From: Streptomyces sp. NBC_00490 | GTDB taxonomy: Bacteria > Actinomycetota > Actinomycetes > Streptomycetales > Streptomycetaceae | Assembly: GCF_036013645.1 (NCBI RefSeq) | Contig: NZ_CP107869.1 | Location: forward strand, 2,914,001-2,978,000 | Direction of reading: 5' to 3' | DNA: 64,000 nucleotides | Part shown: positions 34,167 through 41,830 of the stretch, one piece after another | How the letters are laid out: every line of letters starts with the position of its first letter | Numbering within the stretch: the stretch's first letter is position 1 | Notes under the pieces: model-generated | The model's input: only the letters and a program-made list of their open reading frames with translations | The model's database searches: none | What the model was told of the DNA's origin: nothing | Position numbers and translations under genes: made by a program

Positions 34167-36157
34167 CCACCCCCTTTCCCTTTACGGCCCTCGTCGGACA
34201 GGACGATCTGCGGCTCGCGCTGCTGCTGAACGCCGTGTCGCCGGCGGTCGGCGGTGTGCTGGTGCGTGGTGAGAAGGGCACGGCCAAGTCCACGGCCGTA
34301 CGGGCGCTTTCGGCGTTGCTGCCGGAGGTGCCGGTCGTCGCCGGGTGCCGTTTCTCCTGCGACCCGGCCAAGCCGGACCCGGCGTGCCCGGACGGGCCGC
34401 ACGAGGCCGGTAACGGCGTCGAGCGCCCCGCCCGCATGGTCGAACTCCCGGTCGGTGCCTCCGAGGACCGGCTCGTCGGATCGCTCGACATCGAGCGGGC
34501 GCTCGCCGAGGGCGTGAAGTCCTTCGAGCCGGGCCTCCTCGCGGACGCGCACCGCGGCATCCTTTACGTCGACGAGGTCAACCTGCTCCACGACCACTTG
34601 GTCGACCTGCTGCTGGACGCGGCGGCGATGGGCGCGTCGTACGTCGAACGCGAGGGCGTCTCCGTACGGCACGCCTCGAAGTTCCTGCTCGTCGGCACCA
34701 TGAACCCCGAAGAGGGCGAGCTGCGACCGCAGTTGCTCGACCGGTTCGGGCTGACCGTCGAGGTCGCGGCCTCGCGGGAGCCGGACCAGCGGGTGGAGGT
34801 CGTACGGCGGCGGCTGGCGTACGACGACGATCCGGGCGGGTTCACGGCGCGTTGGGCGGACGAGGAAGCTGCTGTACGGCAACGGATCGTCGGCGCGCGG
34901 GAGTTGTTGCCGTCGGTGCGGCTGGGCGACGGTGCGCTGCGGCAGATCGCGGCGACCTGCGCGGCGTTCGAGGTGGACGGCATGCGGGCCGACATCGTGA
35001 TGGCCCGGACGGCCACCGCGCTGGCGGCCTGGGCGGGGCGGACCGAGGTGCTCGCGGAGGACGTGCGGCAGGCCGCGCTGCTCGCGCTGCCGCATCGGCG
35101 CCGCCGCAACCCCTTTGACGCGCCGGGCCTTGACGAGGACAAGCTCGACGAGACGCTGGAGGAGTTCTCCGGTGATGGCGAGGGCGACGAGGATCCCGAT
35201 CCGGACGGGCCCGGTGGGGGTGGCGGTCAGCCGCCCTCCGAGGGGCCGCAGGACGACGGTTCCTCCGGCGCTCAGCCCGAGGCCGGTGACGGCGGTGAGC
35301 CGCAGGCCGGTGGTGCCGGTGCGGGTGAGCAGTCCGCCGTACGGGCTGCCGAGCCCTTTCGTACCAAGGTGCTCAGCGTGCCGGGGCTCGGGGACGGGGT
35401 CGCCGGGCGGCGTTCGCGGGCGCGGACCGAGCACGGCCGGACGACCGGTGCGCGACGGCCGCGGGGGGCGCTGACCAAGCTGCACCTGGCGGCGACCATG
35501 CAGGCTGCCGCCCCGCATCAACGGGCGCGCGGGCGGTCCGGGCCCGGCCTCGTGGTGCGCCGGGACGATCTGCGGCAGGCGACGCGGGAGGGGCGCGAGG
35601 GAAACCTCGTGCTGTTCGTCGTGGACGCCTCCGGTTCGATGGCGGCGCGGCAGCGGATGAGCGCGGTGAAGGGTGCCGTGTTGTCACTGCTGCTGGACGC
35701 GTACCAGCGGCGGGACAAGGTGGGGCTGGTGACGTTCCGGGGTTCGGCGGCGGATGTGGCGTTGCCGCCGACGTCGTCCGTGGACGCGGCCGCGGCGCGG
35801 CTGGAGACGTTGCCCACCGGTGGGCGGACGCCGCTTGCCGCCGGGCTGCTGAAGGCCCATGACGTGCTGCGGGTCGAGCGGCTGCGGGATCCCGCGCGGC
35901 GGGCGCTCGTCGTGGTCGTGACCGACGGTCGGGCCACCGGCGGGCCCGAGCCCGTCGCGCTGGCCTCGCGGGCGGCCCGGCTGTTCGCCGCCGAGGGGGT
36001 CGCCTCCGTGGTCGTCGACTGTGAGTCGGGGCCGGTGCGGCTGGGGCTGGCGGGGCAGCTCGCCGGTGAACTGGGCGGTACCGCGGTCACATTGGACGAG
36101 CTGCGGGCGGACTCCATCGCCGGGCTCGTGAAGGACGTACAGAGGAGGGCCGCGTAA
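34163..36157 (+). CDS. fused ChlI/ChlD-type AAA+/VWA subunit of the metal chelatase
   Basis: 664 aa. The N-terminal AAA+ domain carries Walker A GEKGTAKST (residues 36-44), Walker B ILYVDEVNLL and the chelatase-type TMNPEEGELRPQLLDRFG. A long acidic, Pro/Gly/Ser-rich linker (about residues 335-400) leads to a VWA domain with a MIDAS motif VDASGSMA (D488, S490, S492). ChlI and ChlD are normally separate; here one polypeptide probably replaces the CobS/CobT pair to energise CobN. GTG start overlaps the cobN stop; TAA/ATG overlap with cobO. Confidence 0.9.
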   Translation: MTTPFPFTALVGQDDLRLALLLNAVSPAVGGVLVRGEKGTAKSTAVRALSALLPEVPVVAGCRFSCDPAKPDPACPDGPHEAGNGVERPARMVELPVGASEDRLVGSLDIERALAEGVKSFEPGLLADAHRGILYVDEVNLLHDHLVDLLLDAAAMGASYVEREGVSVRHASKFLLVGTMNPEEGELRPQLLDRFGLTVEVAASREPDQRVEVVRRRLAYDDDPGGFTARWADEEAAVRQRIVGARELLPSVRLGDGALRQIAATCAAFEVDGMRADIVMARTATALAAWAGRTEVLAEDVRQAALLALPHRRRRNPFDAPGLDEDKLDETLEEFSGDGEGDEDPDPDGPGGGGGQPPSEGPQDDGSSGAQPEAGDGGEPQAGGAGAGEQSAVRAAEPFRTKVLSVPGLGDGVAGRRSRARTEHGRTTGARRPRGALTKLHLAATMQAAAPHQRARGRSGPGLVVRRDDLRQATREGREGNLVLFVVDASGSMAARQRMSAVKGAVLSLLLDAYQRRDKVGLVTFRGSAADVALPPTSSVDAAAARLETLPTGGRTPLAAGLLKAHDVLRVERLRDPARRALVVVVTDGRATGGPEPVALASRAARLFAAEGVASVVVDCESGPVRLGLAGQLAGELGGTAVTLDELRADSIAGLVKDVQRRAA

Positions 36158-36756
36158 TGCCTCAGGGGCAGCCGAGTGTGGTGCCGGACGACGGTCTGAC
36201 CACGCGTCAGCGTCGTAACCGGCCTTTGGTGGTCGTGCACACGGGGATCGGCAAGGGGAAGTCGACCGCCGCCTTCGGGCTCGCGCTGCGGGCCTGGAAC
36301 CAGGGGTGGCCCATCGGGGTGTTCCAGTTCGTCAAGTCGGCGAAGTGGAAGGTCGGCGAGGAGAACGCGCTGCGGGTTCTCGGCGCCAGTGGCGAGGGTG
36401 GCTCCGTCGACTGGCACAAGATGGGTGAGGGCTGGTCCTGGGTCCAGCGCGACCAGCAGATGGACAACGAGGAGAAGGCCCGGGAGGGCTGGGAGCAGGT
36501 CAAGCGGGACCTGGCCGCCGAGACGTACCAGCTGTACGTGCTCGACGAGTTCGCCTATCCCATGCACTGGGGGTGGGTGGACACCGATGAGGTGATCTCC
36601 GTGCTGCGGGACCGGCCGGGCACCCAGCACGTCGTCATCACCGGGCGGAACGCTCCCGAGAAGCTGGTCGACTTCGCCGATCTCGTGACCGACATGTCCA
36701 AGGTCAAGCACCCCATGGACGCCGGGCAGAAGGGCCAGCGGGGTATCGAGTGGTGA
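36157..36756 (+). CDS. cobO: CobO corrinoid adenosyltransferase
   Basis: 199 aa. P-loop GIGKGKST at residues 30-37 in the BtuR/CobO context (VVVHTGIGKGKSTAAFGLALRAWNQGW), then VLDEFAYPMHWGWVD and HVVITGRNAPEKLVDFADLVTDM. CobO transfers the 5'-deoxyadenosyl group of ATP to cob(I)yrinic acid a,c-diamide. Start codon ATG overlaps the previous stop by one base. Confidence 0.95.
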   Translation: MPQGQPSVVPDDGLTTRQRRNRPLVVVHTGIGKGKSTAAFGLALRAWNQGWPIGVFQFVKSAKWKVGEENALRVLGASGEGGSVDWHKMGEGWSWVQRDQQMDNEEKAREGWEQVKRDLAAETYQLYVLDEFAYPMHWGWVDTDEVISVLRDRPGTQHVVITGRNAPEKLVDFADLVTDMSKVKHPMDAGQKGQRGIEW

Positions 36757-38210
36757 TGTCCTCGTCCGTTTCCGTTCCTCGGCTGGTCATCGCCGCGCCC
36801 TCGTCGGGCAGCGGCAAGACCACCGTTGCCACGGGGTTGATGGCCGCGTTCGCCGCGCGGGGGCTTGCCGTGTCTCCGCACAAGGTGGGTCCCGACTACA
36901 TCGACCCCGGGTATCACGCGCTCGCCACCGGGCGGGTGGGGCGGAATCTCGACGCGTATCTGTGCGGGGCCGAGTTGGTCGGGCCGCTGTTCGCGCACGG
37001 GGCGCGCGGGTGTGACATCGCCGTCGTCGAGGGCGTGATGGGGCTGTACGACGGGGCCGCGGGGGAAGGTGAGCTGGCGTCCACGGCGCATGTGGCGAAG
37101 CTGCTGCGGGCGCCGGTGGTACTGGTCGTGGACGCGTCGTCGCAGTCGCGGTCGGTGGCGGCGCTGGTGCACGGGTTCGCCTCCTGGGATCCCGAGGTGC
37201 GGGTCGGGGGCGTGATCCTCAACAAGGTCGCTTCGGATCGGCACGAGGAGTTGTTGCGGGAGGCGTTGGACTCGGCCGGGGTGCCGGTGCTCGGGGTGTT
37301 GCGGCGGGTGGCTCAGGTGGATACGCCGTCGCGGCATCTGGGGTTGGTGCCGGTCGCCGAGCGGCGGGCGGAGGCGGTGGACGCGGTGGCGGCGATGGCC
37401 GCACAGGTTTCCGCCGGGTGCGATCTCGAGGCGCTGGTGGGGTTGGCTCGGGGTGCGGGCGTGTTGTCCTGTGCGGCTTGGGATGCGGCTGAGGTCCTGG
37501 CTTCTTCGCCCCCGCCGCCCCTTCCCGTCCCGACCCTGGGGGCTGCGCCCCCAGACCCCCGCTTTCGGCCCGAAGGGCCTCGTCCTCAAGCGCCGGACGG
37601 GCTGAAGGCACCGGTGGTCGCCGTCGCCGGTGGGTCCGCGTTCACCTTTTCCTACGCCGAGCATGCCGAGTTGCTCGGCGCTGCCGGGGCCGTCGTCGTG
37701 CCGTTCGATCCGCTCCGGGACGAGCAACTGCCTGACGGTACCCGTGGGTTGGTCATCGGGGGTGGGTTTCCCGAGGTGTATGCGTCTGAGTTGTCGGCCA
37801 ACGAGCCGCTGCGTAAAGCCATCGGGGAGCTCGCTCTCAGCGGTGCTCCCGTGGCCGCCGAGTGTGCCGGGCTGCTCTATCTGTGCCGGGAGCTCGACGG
37901 GCTGCCGATGTGCGGGGTGCTCGACGCCTCCGCACGGATGAGCGAGCGGCTGACGCTCGGGTACCGGGATGCCGTGGCCGTGAGCGACAGTGCGCTCGCC
38001 GTCGCGGGGACCCGGATGCGCGGGCACGAGTTTCACCGGACCGTCGTCGAGCCGGGCTCGGGGGCGGCTCCCGCCTGGGGTGTGCGCGCCCCTCAACGGC
38101 GGGTCGAAGGTTTCGTACAACAAGGGGTGCACGCGAGTTATGTGCACACGCACTGGGCCTCGCAGCCCGGTGTCGCCCGTCGGTTCGTGGAGAGGTGCCG
38201 GACGTCATGA
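36756..38210 (+). CDS. cobB: CobB/CbiA cobyrinate a,c-diamide synthase with repeat-derived linker
   Basis: 484 aa. The N-terminal synthetase domain begins RLVIAAPSSGSGKTTVATGLMAAF (P-loop K21). The C-terminal glutamine amidotransferase domain has C370 in AAECAGLLYLCREL and ends HTHWASQPGVARRF. The enzyme amidates the a and c side chains of (hydrogeno)byrinic acid with glutamine and ATP. Between the domains, residues about 248-286 (SSPPPPLPVPTLGAAPPDP, then RFRPEGPRPQAPDGLK) are encoded by a dispersed streptomycete repeat also present at 58821-58960. GTG 36753 is an alternative start; it overlaps the cobO stop. Confidence 0.92.
   Translation: MSSSVSVPRLVIAAPSSGSGKTTVATGLMAAFAARGLAVSPHKVGPDYIDPGYHALATGRVGRNLDAYLCGAELVGPLFAHGARGCDIAVVEGVMGLYDGAAGEGELASTAHVAKLLRAPVVLVVDASSQSRSVAALVHGFASWDPEVRVGGVILNKVASDRHEELLREALDSAGVPVLGVLRRVAQVDTPSRHLGLVPVAERRAEAVDAVAAMAAQVSAGCDLEALVGLARGAGVLSCAAWDAAEVLASSPPPPLPVPTLGAAPPDPRFRPEGPRPQAPDGLKAPVVAVAGGSAFTFSYAEHAELLGAAGAVVVPFDPLRDEQLPDGTRGLVIGGGFPEVYASELSANEPLRKAIGELALSGAPVAAECAGLLYLCRELDGLPMCGVLDASARMSERLTLGYRDAVAVSDSALAVAGTRMRGHEFHRTVVEPGSGAAPAWGVRAPQRRVEGFVQQGVHASYVHTHWASQPGVARRFVERCRTS
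37501..37610 (+). repeat. dispersed intergenic repeat inserted in frame in cobB
   Basis: Blocks GCCCCCGCCGCCCC and CCCGTCCC, then CTGGGGGCTGCGCCCCCAG with AGACCCCCG, and GGCCTCGTCCTCAA plus CGCCGGACGGGCTGAAGGCA, match the noncoding repeat at 58821-58960 in the same order and orientation. The copy here lacks the internal segment of about 34 bp present at 58.8 kb and stays open in the cobB frame. Confidence 0.8.
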
Positions 38211-38938
38211 GCAGCAAGCTGGTCGGGGTCGGGGTAGGGCCCGGTGATCCGGAGCTGGTGACCGTCAAGGGCGTCAACGCTCTGCGGGCCGCCGATGTCG
38301 TCGTCGTGCCGGTGATGGACACCGGGGAGCGTGGGCGGGCCGAGGCCACGGTCCTGCACTACGTGGGTCAGGAGAAGGTCGTACGGGTCGTGTTCGCGCT
38401 CAACGAGCGGACCGACCGGGCCCGGCGCGAGACCGCCTGGGACGCCGCCGGGGATCGGGTCGCCCAGCTGCTCGCCGAGCACTCCTGTGTCGCCTTCGCC
38501 ACCATCGGCGATCCGAACGTGTACTCCACCTTCACCTATCTCGCGCAGACCATCGCCGAGCTCGTGCCGGGGACCGTCGTGGAGACCGTGCCGGGCATCA
38601 CCGCCATGCAGGATCTCGCCGCCCGTTCCGGTGCCGTGCTCACCGAGGGGACCGAGCCGCTGACGCTCGTGCCGGTGACCGCCGGGGCCGCGGCACTCAA
38701 GGAGGCCCTCGCCGGGCCCGGGACCGTGGTGGCGTACAAGTTCGGGCGGCAGGCCCAGGAGGTCGCCGAGGCGCTGCGGGAGACCGGGCGGATCGACGAC
38801 GCCGTATGGGGGTCCGCGCTCGGGCTGCCGGAGGAGTCGGTGCGGCCCGCCTCCGAGCTCGGCGAGGCCGCGCTGCCCTATCTCTCCACTCTCATCGCGC
38901 CCGCCCCGCGCGGCGGCGGTCGGGGCGGCAAGCTGTGA
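38207..38938 (+). CDS. cobI: CobI precorrin-2 C20-methyltransferase
   Basis: 243 aa, tetrapyrrole-methylase fold. LVGVGVGPGDPELVTVKGVNAL is the SAM-binding opening; FATIGDPNVYSTFTYL and VETVPGITAMQDLAARSG are CobI/CbiL signatures. It methylates C20 of precorrin-2 (or its cobalt form) to precorrin-3A. ATG overlaps the cobB stop (ATGA), with GAGAGG upstream. The converging ZIP transporter gene begins its stop 26 bp beyond. Confidence 0.93.
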   Translation: MSSKLVGVGVGPGDPELVTVKGVNALRAADVVVVPVMDTGERGRAEATVLHYVGQEKVVRVVFALNERTDRARRETAWDAAGDRVAQLLAEHSCVAFATIGDPNVYSTFTYLAQTIAELVPGTVVETVPGITAMQDLAARSGAVLTEGTEPLTLVPVTAGAAALKEALAGPGTVVAYKFGRQAQEVAEALRETGRIDDAVWGSALGLPEESVRPASELGEAALPYLSTLIAPAPRGGGRGGKL

Positions 38939-38964
38939 CACCCCCCGGTCCGCCCGCCAGAGGC

Positions 38965-39693
38965 TCAGTCGGCGACGCCGACCACCAGCCAGATGAACGC
39001 CGCACCCGCGACCGTGCACAGCAGGGTCGAGCGGGCGGGGTGTTCGTGGTGCGCCTCGGGGAGGATCTCGGCCGCCGCCAGGTAGAGGAGCGCGCCGCCG
39101 AAGAAGCCCAGATAGGCGCCGAGCAGCTGCTCCGGGATGGTGAGGAACAGGGTGGACGCGGCTCCCGCCACCGGGGCCACCGCGTCCGCGAACAGCATCG
39201 CGAGGGCTTTGCGGCGGGCGTTCCCGTACAGGCTCGTGATCGTGTACGTGTTGAAGCCGTCCGCGAAGTCGTGGGCGATCACCGCCAGGGCGACGGCCGT
39301 GCCCATGCCGCCGCCGACCTGGAAGGCCGCGCCGATCGCCACGCCGTCCATCGCGCTGTGACCGACCATCGCGGCCGCGGCCGTCAGGCCCACCTCGGGG
39401 ACCCGGCCGTCGTGCTCCTCACCGCCGTGGGCCGCCTGGCGGACCGCCAGCAGACGTTCCACCAGATGGGCCAACAGGAAGCCGGCCACGAACAGCAGGA
39501 GTGCCGCCGGTACGCCGAACACCTCGGTGCCCGCCGCCTCCAGCGCCTCCGGCAGCAGGTCCAGGCCCACCACGCCCAGCATCAGGCCGCCGGCCAGGCC
39601 GAGGACGAGGTGACGGCGGTCGGTGACGCGTTGTGCCGTCCAGCCGCCGGCCAACGTCATCAGGAACGCGCCGAGCGCGACGAACACCGCCAT
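38965..39693 (-). CDS. ZIP-family divalent metal transporter
   Basis: 242 aa with about 8 transmembrane helices. The two metal-site helices are present: MVGHSAMDGVAIGAAF and VIAHDFADGFNTYTI, and EILPEAHHEHP near the C-terminus. ZIP proteins import Zn, Fe, Mn or related metals. It is the only gene on the opposite strand inside the cobalamin locus, flanked by cobI and cobM, so a cobalt-related role is tempting but the family rarely specifies metal from sequence. ATG at 39693; 89 bp from the divergent cobM start. Confidence 0.87.
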   Translation of the reverse strand: MAVFVALGAFLMTLAGGWTAQRVTDRRHLVLGLAGGLMLGVVGLDLLPEALEAAGTEVFGVPAALLLFVAGFLLAHLVERLLAVRQAAHGGEEHDGRVPEVGLTAAAAMVGHSAMDGVAIGAAFQVGGGMGTAVALAVIAHDFADGFNTYTITSLYGNARRKALAMLFADAVAPVAGAASTLFLTIPEQLLGAYLGFFGGALLYLAAAEILPEAHHEHPARSTLLCTVAGAAFIWLVVGVAD

Positions 39694-39782
39694 GGGCCCT
39701 TCGTATCCGATCAGGCCCTGTGCGCGCACATCCAGCTGCCCTGTGAAGCTCCGTGAATCTTCGTTCGAGAGGACCCGAAACC

Positions 39783-40601
39783 ATGGCCGACGCCCCTGCC
39801 GGCAAGGTGACCTTCGTCGGTGCCGGCCCCGGCGCCGCCGACCTGCTGACGTTCCGTGCCGCGCGCGCGATCGCCGAGGCCGACGTCGTGATCTGGGCGG
39901 CCAGCCTGGTCCAGGCGGAGGTTCTGGAGCACGCGCGGGAGGACGCGGAGATCCTCGACTCGGCGACCATGTCCCTGGAGGACGTCGTCGCCGTGTACGA
40001 GCGGGCCGCCGCCGAGGGCCTGCGCGTCGCCCGTATCCACTCCGGCGACCCCGCCCTGTGGGGCGGCACCCAGGAGCAGCTCGACCGGTGCGACCGGATC
40101 GGGATCGCCACCGAGGTGATCCCCGGCGTCTCCGCGTTCTCCGCCGTCGCCGCGCTCGCCCGGCGCGAGCTGACCATCCCGGAGGTCGCACAGTCCGTCG
40201 TCCTCACCCGGCTCGGCGGCGGCAAGACGCCGATGCCGCCCGGCGAGGAGGTACGGGAGTTCGCCAAGCACGGGACCACCATGGCGATCTTCCTGTCGGC
40301 GGCCCGTAGCGGGCAACTCGTGCGGGAGCTGCTCGAGGGCGGCTATCCGACCTCCACCCCCGTCGTCGTCGCCTACCAGGCCACCTGGCCCGAGGAGCTC
40401 ATCGTGCGGTGCACGATCGAGACGCTGGAGGAGACCGTCAAGGAGCACAAGCTCTGGAAGCACACCCTCTTCCTCGTCGGCCCGGCGCTCGACGCCGAGG
40501 GCACCCGCTCGCACCTCTACCACCCCGGCCACTTCCACGGGTACCGCAAGGCCGACCCGGAGGCCCGCCGGGCGTTGCGGCAGCGGGGTGCGAGTACGTG
40601 A
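39783..40601 (+). CDS. cobM: CobM precorrin-4 C11-methyltransferase
   Basis: 272 aa. KVTFVGAGPGAADLLTFRAARAI and IHSGDPALWGGTQEQLDRCDRIGIATEVIPGVSAFSAVAALARREL define the precorrin-4 methylase. It adds the methyl at C11 to give precorrin-5. ATG with GAGAGGA about 8 nt upstream; the gene starts the second block of the locus after the ZIP gene. Stop overlaps the cobL GTG (GTGA). Confidence 0.93.
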   Translation: MADAPAGKVTFVGAGPGAADLLTFRAARAIAEADVVIWAASLVQAEVLEHAREDAEILDSATMSLEDVVAVYERAAAEGLRVARIHSGDPALWGGTQEQLDRCDRIGIATEVIPGVSAFSAVAALARRELTIPEVAQSVVLTRLGGGKTPMPPGEEVREFAKHGTTMAIFLSAARSGQLVRELLEGGYPTSTPVVVAYQATWPEELIVRCTIETLEETVKEHKLWKHTLFLVGPALDAEGTRSHLYHPGHFHGYRKADPEARRALRQRGAST

Positions 40602-41830
40602 TCACGGTCTTCGGTACGGGCACGGGGACGCCGGTTCCCGCCGAGGTGCTGGCCGGGGCCCGGCTGGTCGTGGGCGGCCGGCGTCATCTGGCGGCCGCGG
40701 CCGTCCCCGGGGACGTCGAGCAGGTCGTCCTCGGGCCGCTCGCGCCCGCGCTGGACGTCATCGAGCGGCATCTGGACAAGCAGGACCGGGTGGTCGTGCT
40801 GGCCTCCGGCGACCCCGGGTTCTTCGGGATCGTCCGGGTGCTGGCCGAGCGGTTCGGGGCCGAGCGGCTCGATGTCCGTGCCGGGGTCTCCTCCGTCGCC
40901 GCCGCGTTCGCGCGCGCCGGGCTGCCGTGGGACGACGCCGTGGTGGTCAGCGCACACGGCAGGGACCTTCGTACGGCCGTCAACGTGTGCCGGGCGCGGC
41001 CCAAGGTCGCCGTGCTGACCGGGCCGGGGGCCGGGCCCGCGGAGATCGGGGCCGCGCTCAGGTCCGACGACCGGGTCCTCGTCGTGGCGTCCGCGCTCGG
41101 GTCTCCGGAGGAGCGCGTCGAGCGGGTCACGCCCTCCGAGGCCGCCGCCCGGGACTGGGGGACGGCGGTGAGCGTGGTGCTGTGCCTGGACGAGGCGCGG
41201 GCGCTCGGTGCCGTGCGGACGGTCGCCGGGGCCACGCCCGGGCCCGCGCAATGGGCCCTGCACGAGGGCGAGTTCACCCATCGCGACTCGATGATCACCA
41301 AGTTCGAGGTGCGGGCGCTGGCACTGGCCCGGCTCGGTCCCCGGCTCGGTGAGCTGGTCTGGGACATCGGCGCGGGCTCCGGGTCCGTGGCCGTGGAGTG
41401 CGCGCGGTTCGGGGCCGCCGTCGTCGCGGTCGAGAAGACCCGGGACGGCGTGGAGCGGATCCGCGCCAACGCGGCGGCGCACGGTGTCGACGTCCGGGCC
41501 GTGCACGGGGCCGCGCCGACCGTGCTGTCCGATCTCGACGACCCGGACGCCGTGTTCATCGGCGGTGGGGGGCGCGAGCTGCCCGCCATCGTCACGGCGT
41601 GTGCGCGACGGGCCCGGCGCACGGTCGTGGTCGCGATGGCGGCGCTCGACCGGGTGCCAAGAGTGCGTGAGGCGCTCACCGGGGCCGGGTTCACCTGTGA
41701 CGGAGTGCTGTTGCAGTCCTCGCGGCTCGCGCCGCTGCCGGGTGAGGTGACCCGGCTGGCGGCCACCAATCCTGTTTTTCTGTTGTGGGGGGTCCGAATC
41801 CCCGACCCTGAAGAAGGAGTTGCTCAGTGA
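40598..41830 (+). CDS. cobL: CobL (CbiE-CbiT) precorrin-6Y C5,15-methyltransferase (decarboxylating)
   Basis: 410 aa, a fusion of CbiE-like (residues about 1-200: VLASGDPGFFGIVRVLAERFG) and CbiT-like (about 215-400) domains. The second contains the SAM motif WDIGAGSGSVAVECARFG and IGGGGRELPAIV. The first methylates C5, the second methylates C15 and decarboxylates the C12 acetate, yielding precorrin-8. GTGA overlaps at both ends. Confidence 0.93.
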   Translation: MITVFGTGTGTPVPAEVLAGARLVVGGRRHLAAAAVPGDVEQVVLGPLAPALDVIERHLDKQDRVVVLASGDPGFFGIVRVLAERFGAERLDVRAGVSSVAAAFARAGLPWDDAVVVSAHGRDLRTAVNVCRARPKVAVLTGPGAGPAEIGAALRSDDRVLVVASALGSPEERVERVTPSEAAARDWGTAVSVVLCLDEARALGAVRTVAGATPGPAQWALHEGEFTHRDSMITKFEVRALALARLGPRLGELVWDIGAGSGSVAVECARFGAAVVAVEKTRDGVERIRANAAAHGVDVRAVHGAAPTVLSDLDDPDAVFIGGGGRELPAIVTACARRARRTVVVAMAALDRVPRVREALTGAGFTCDGVLLQSSRLAPLPGEVTRLAATNPVFLLWGVRIPDPEEGVAQ

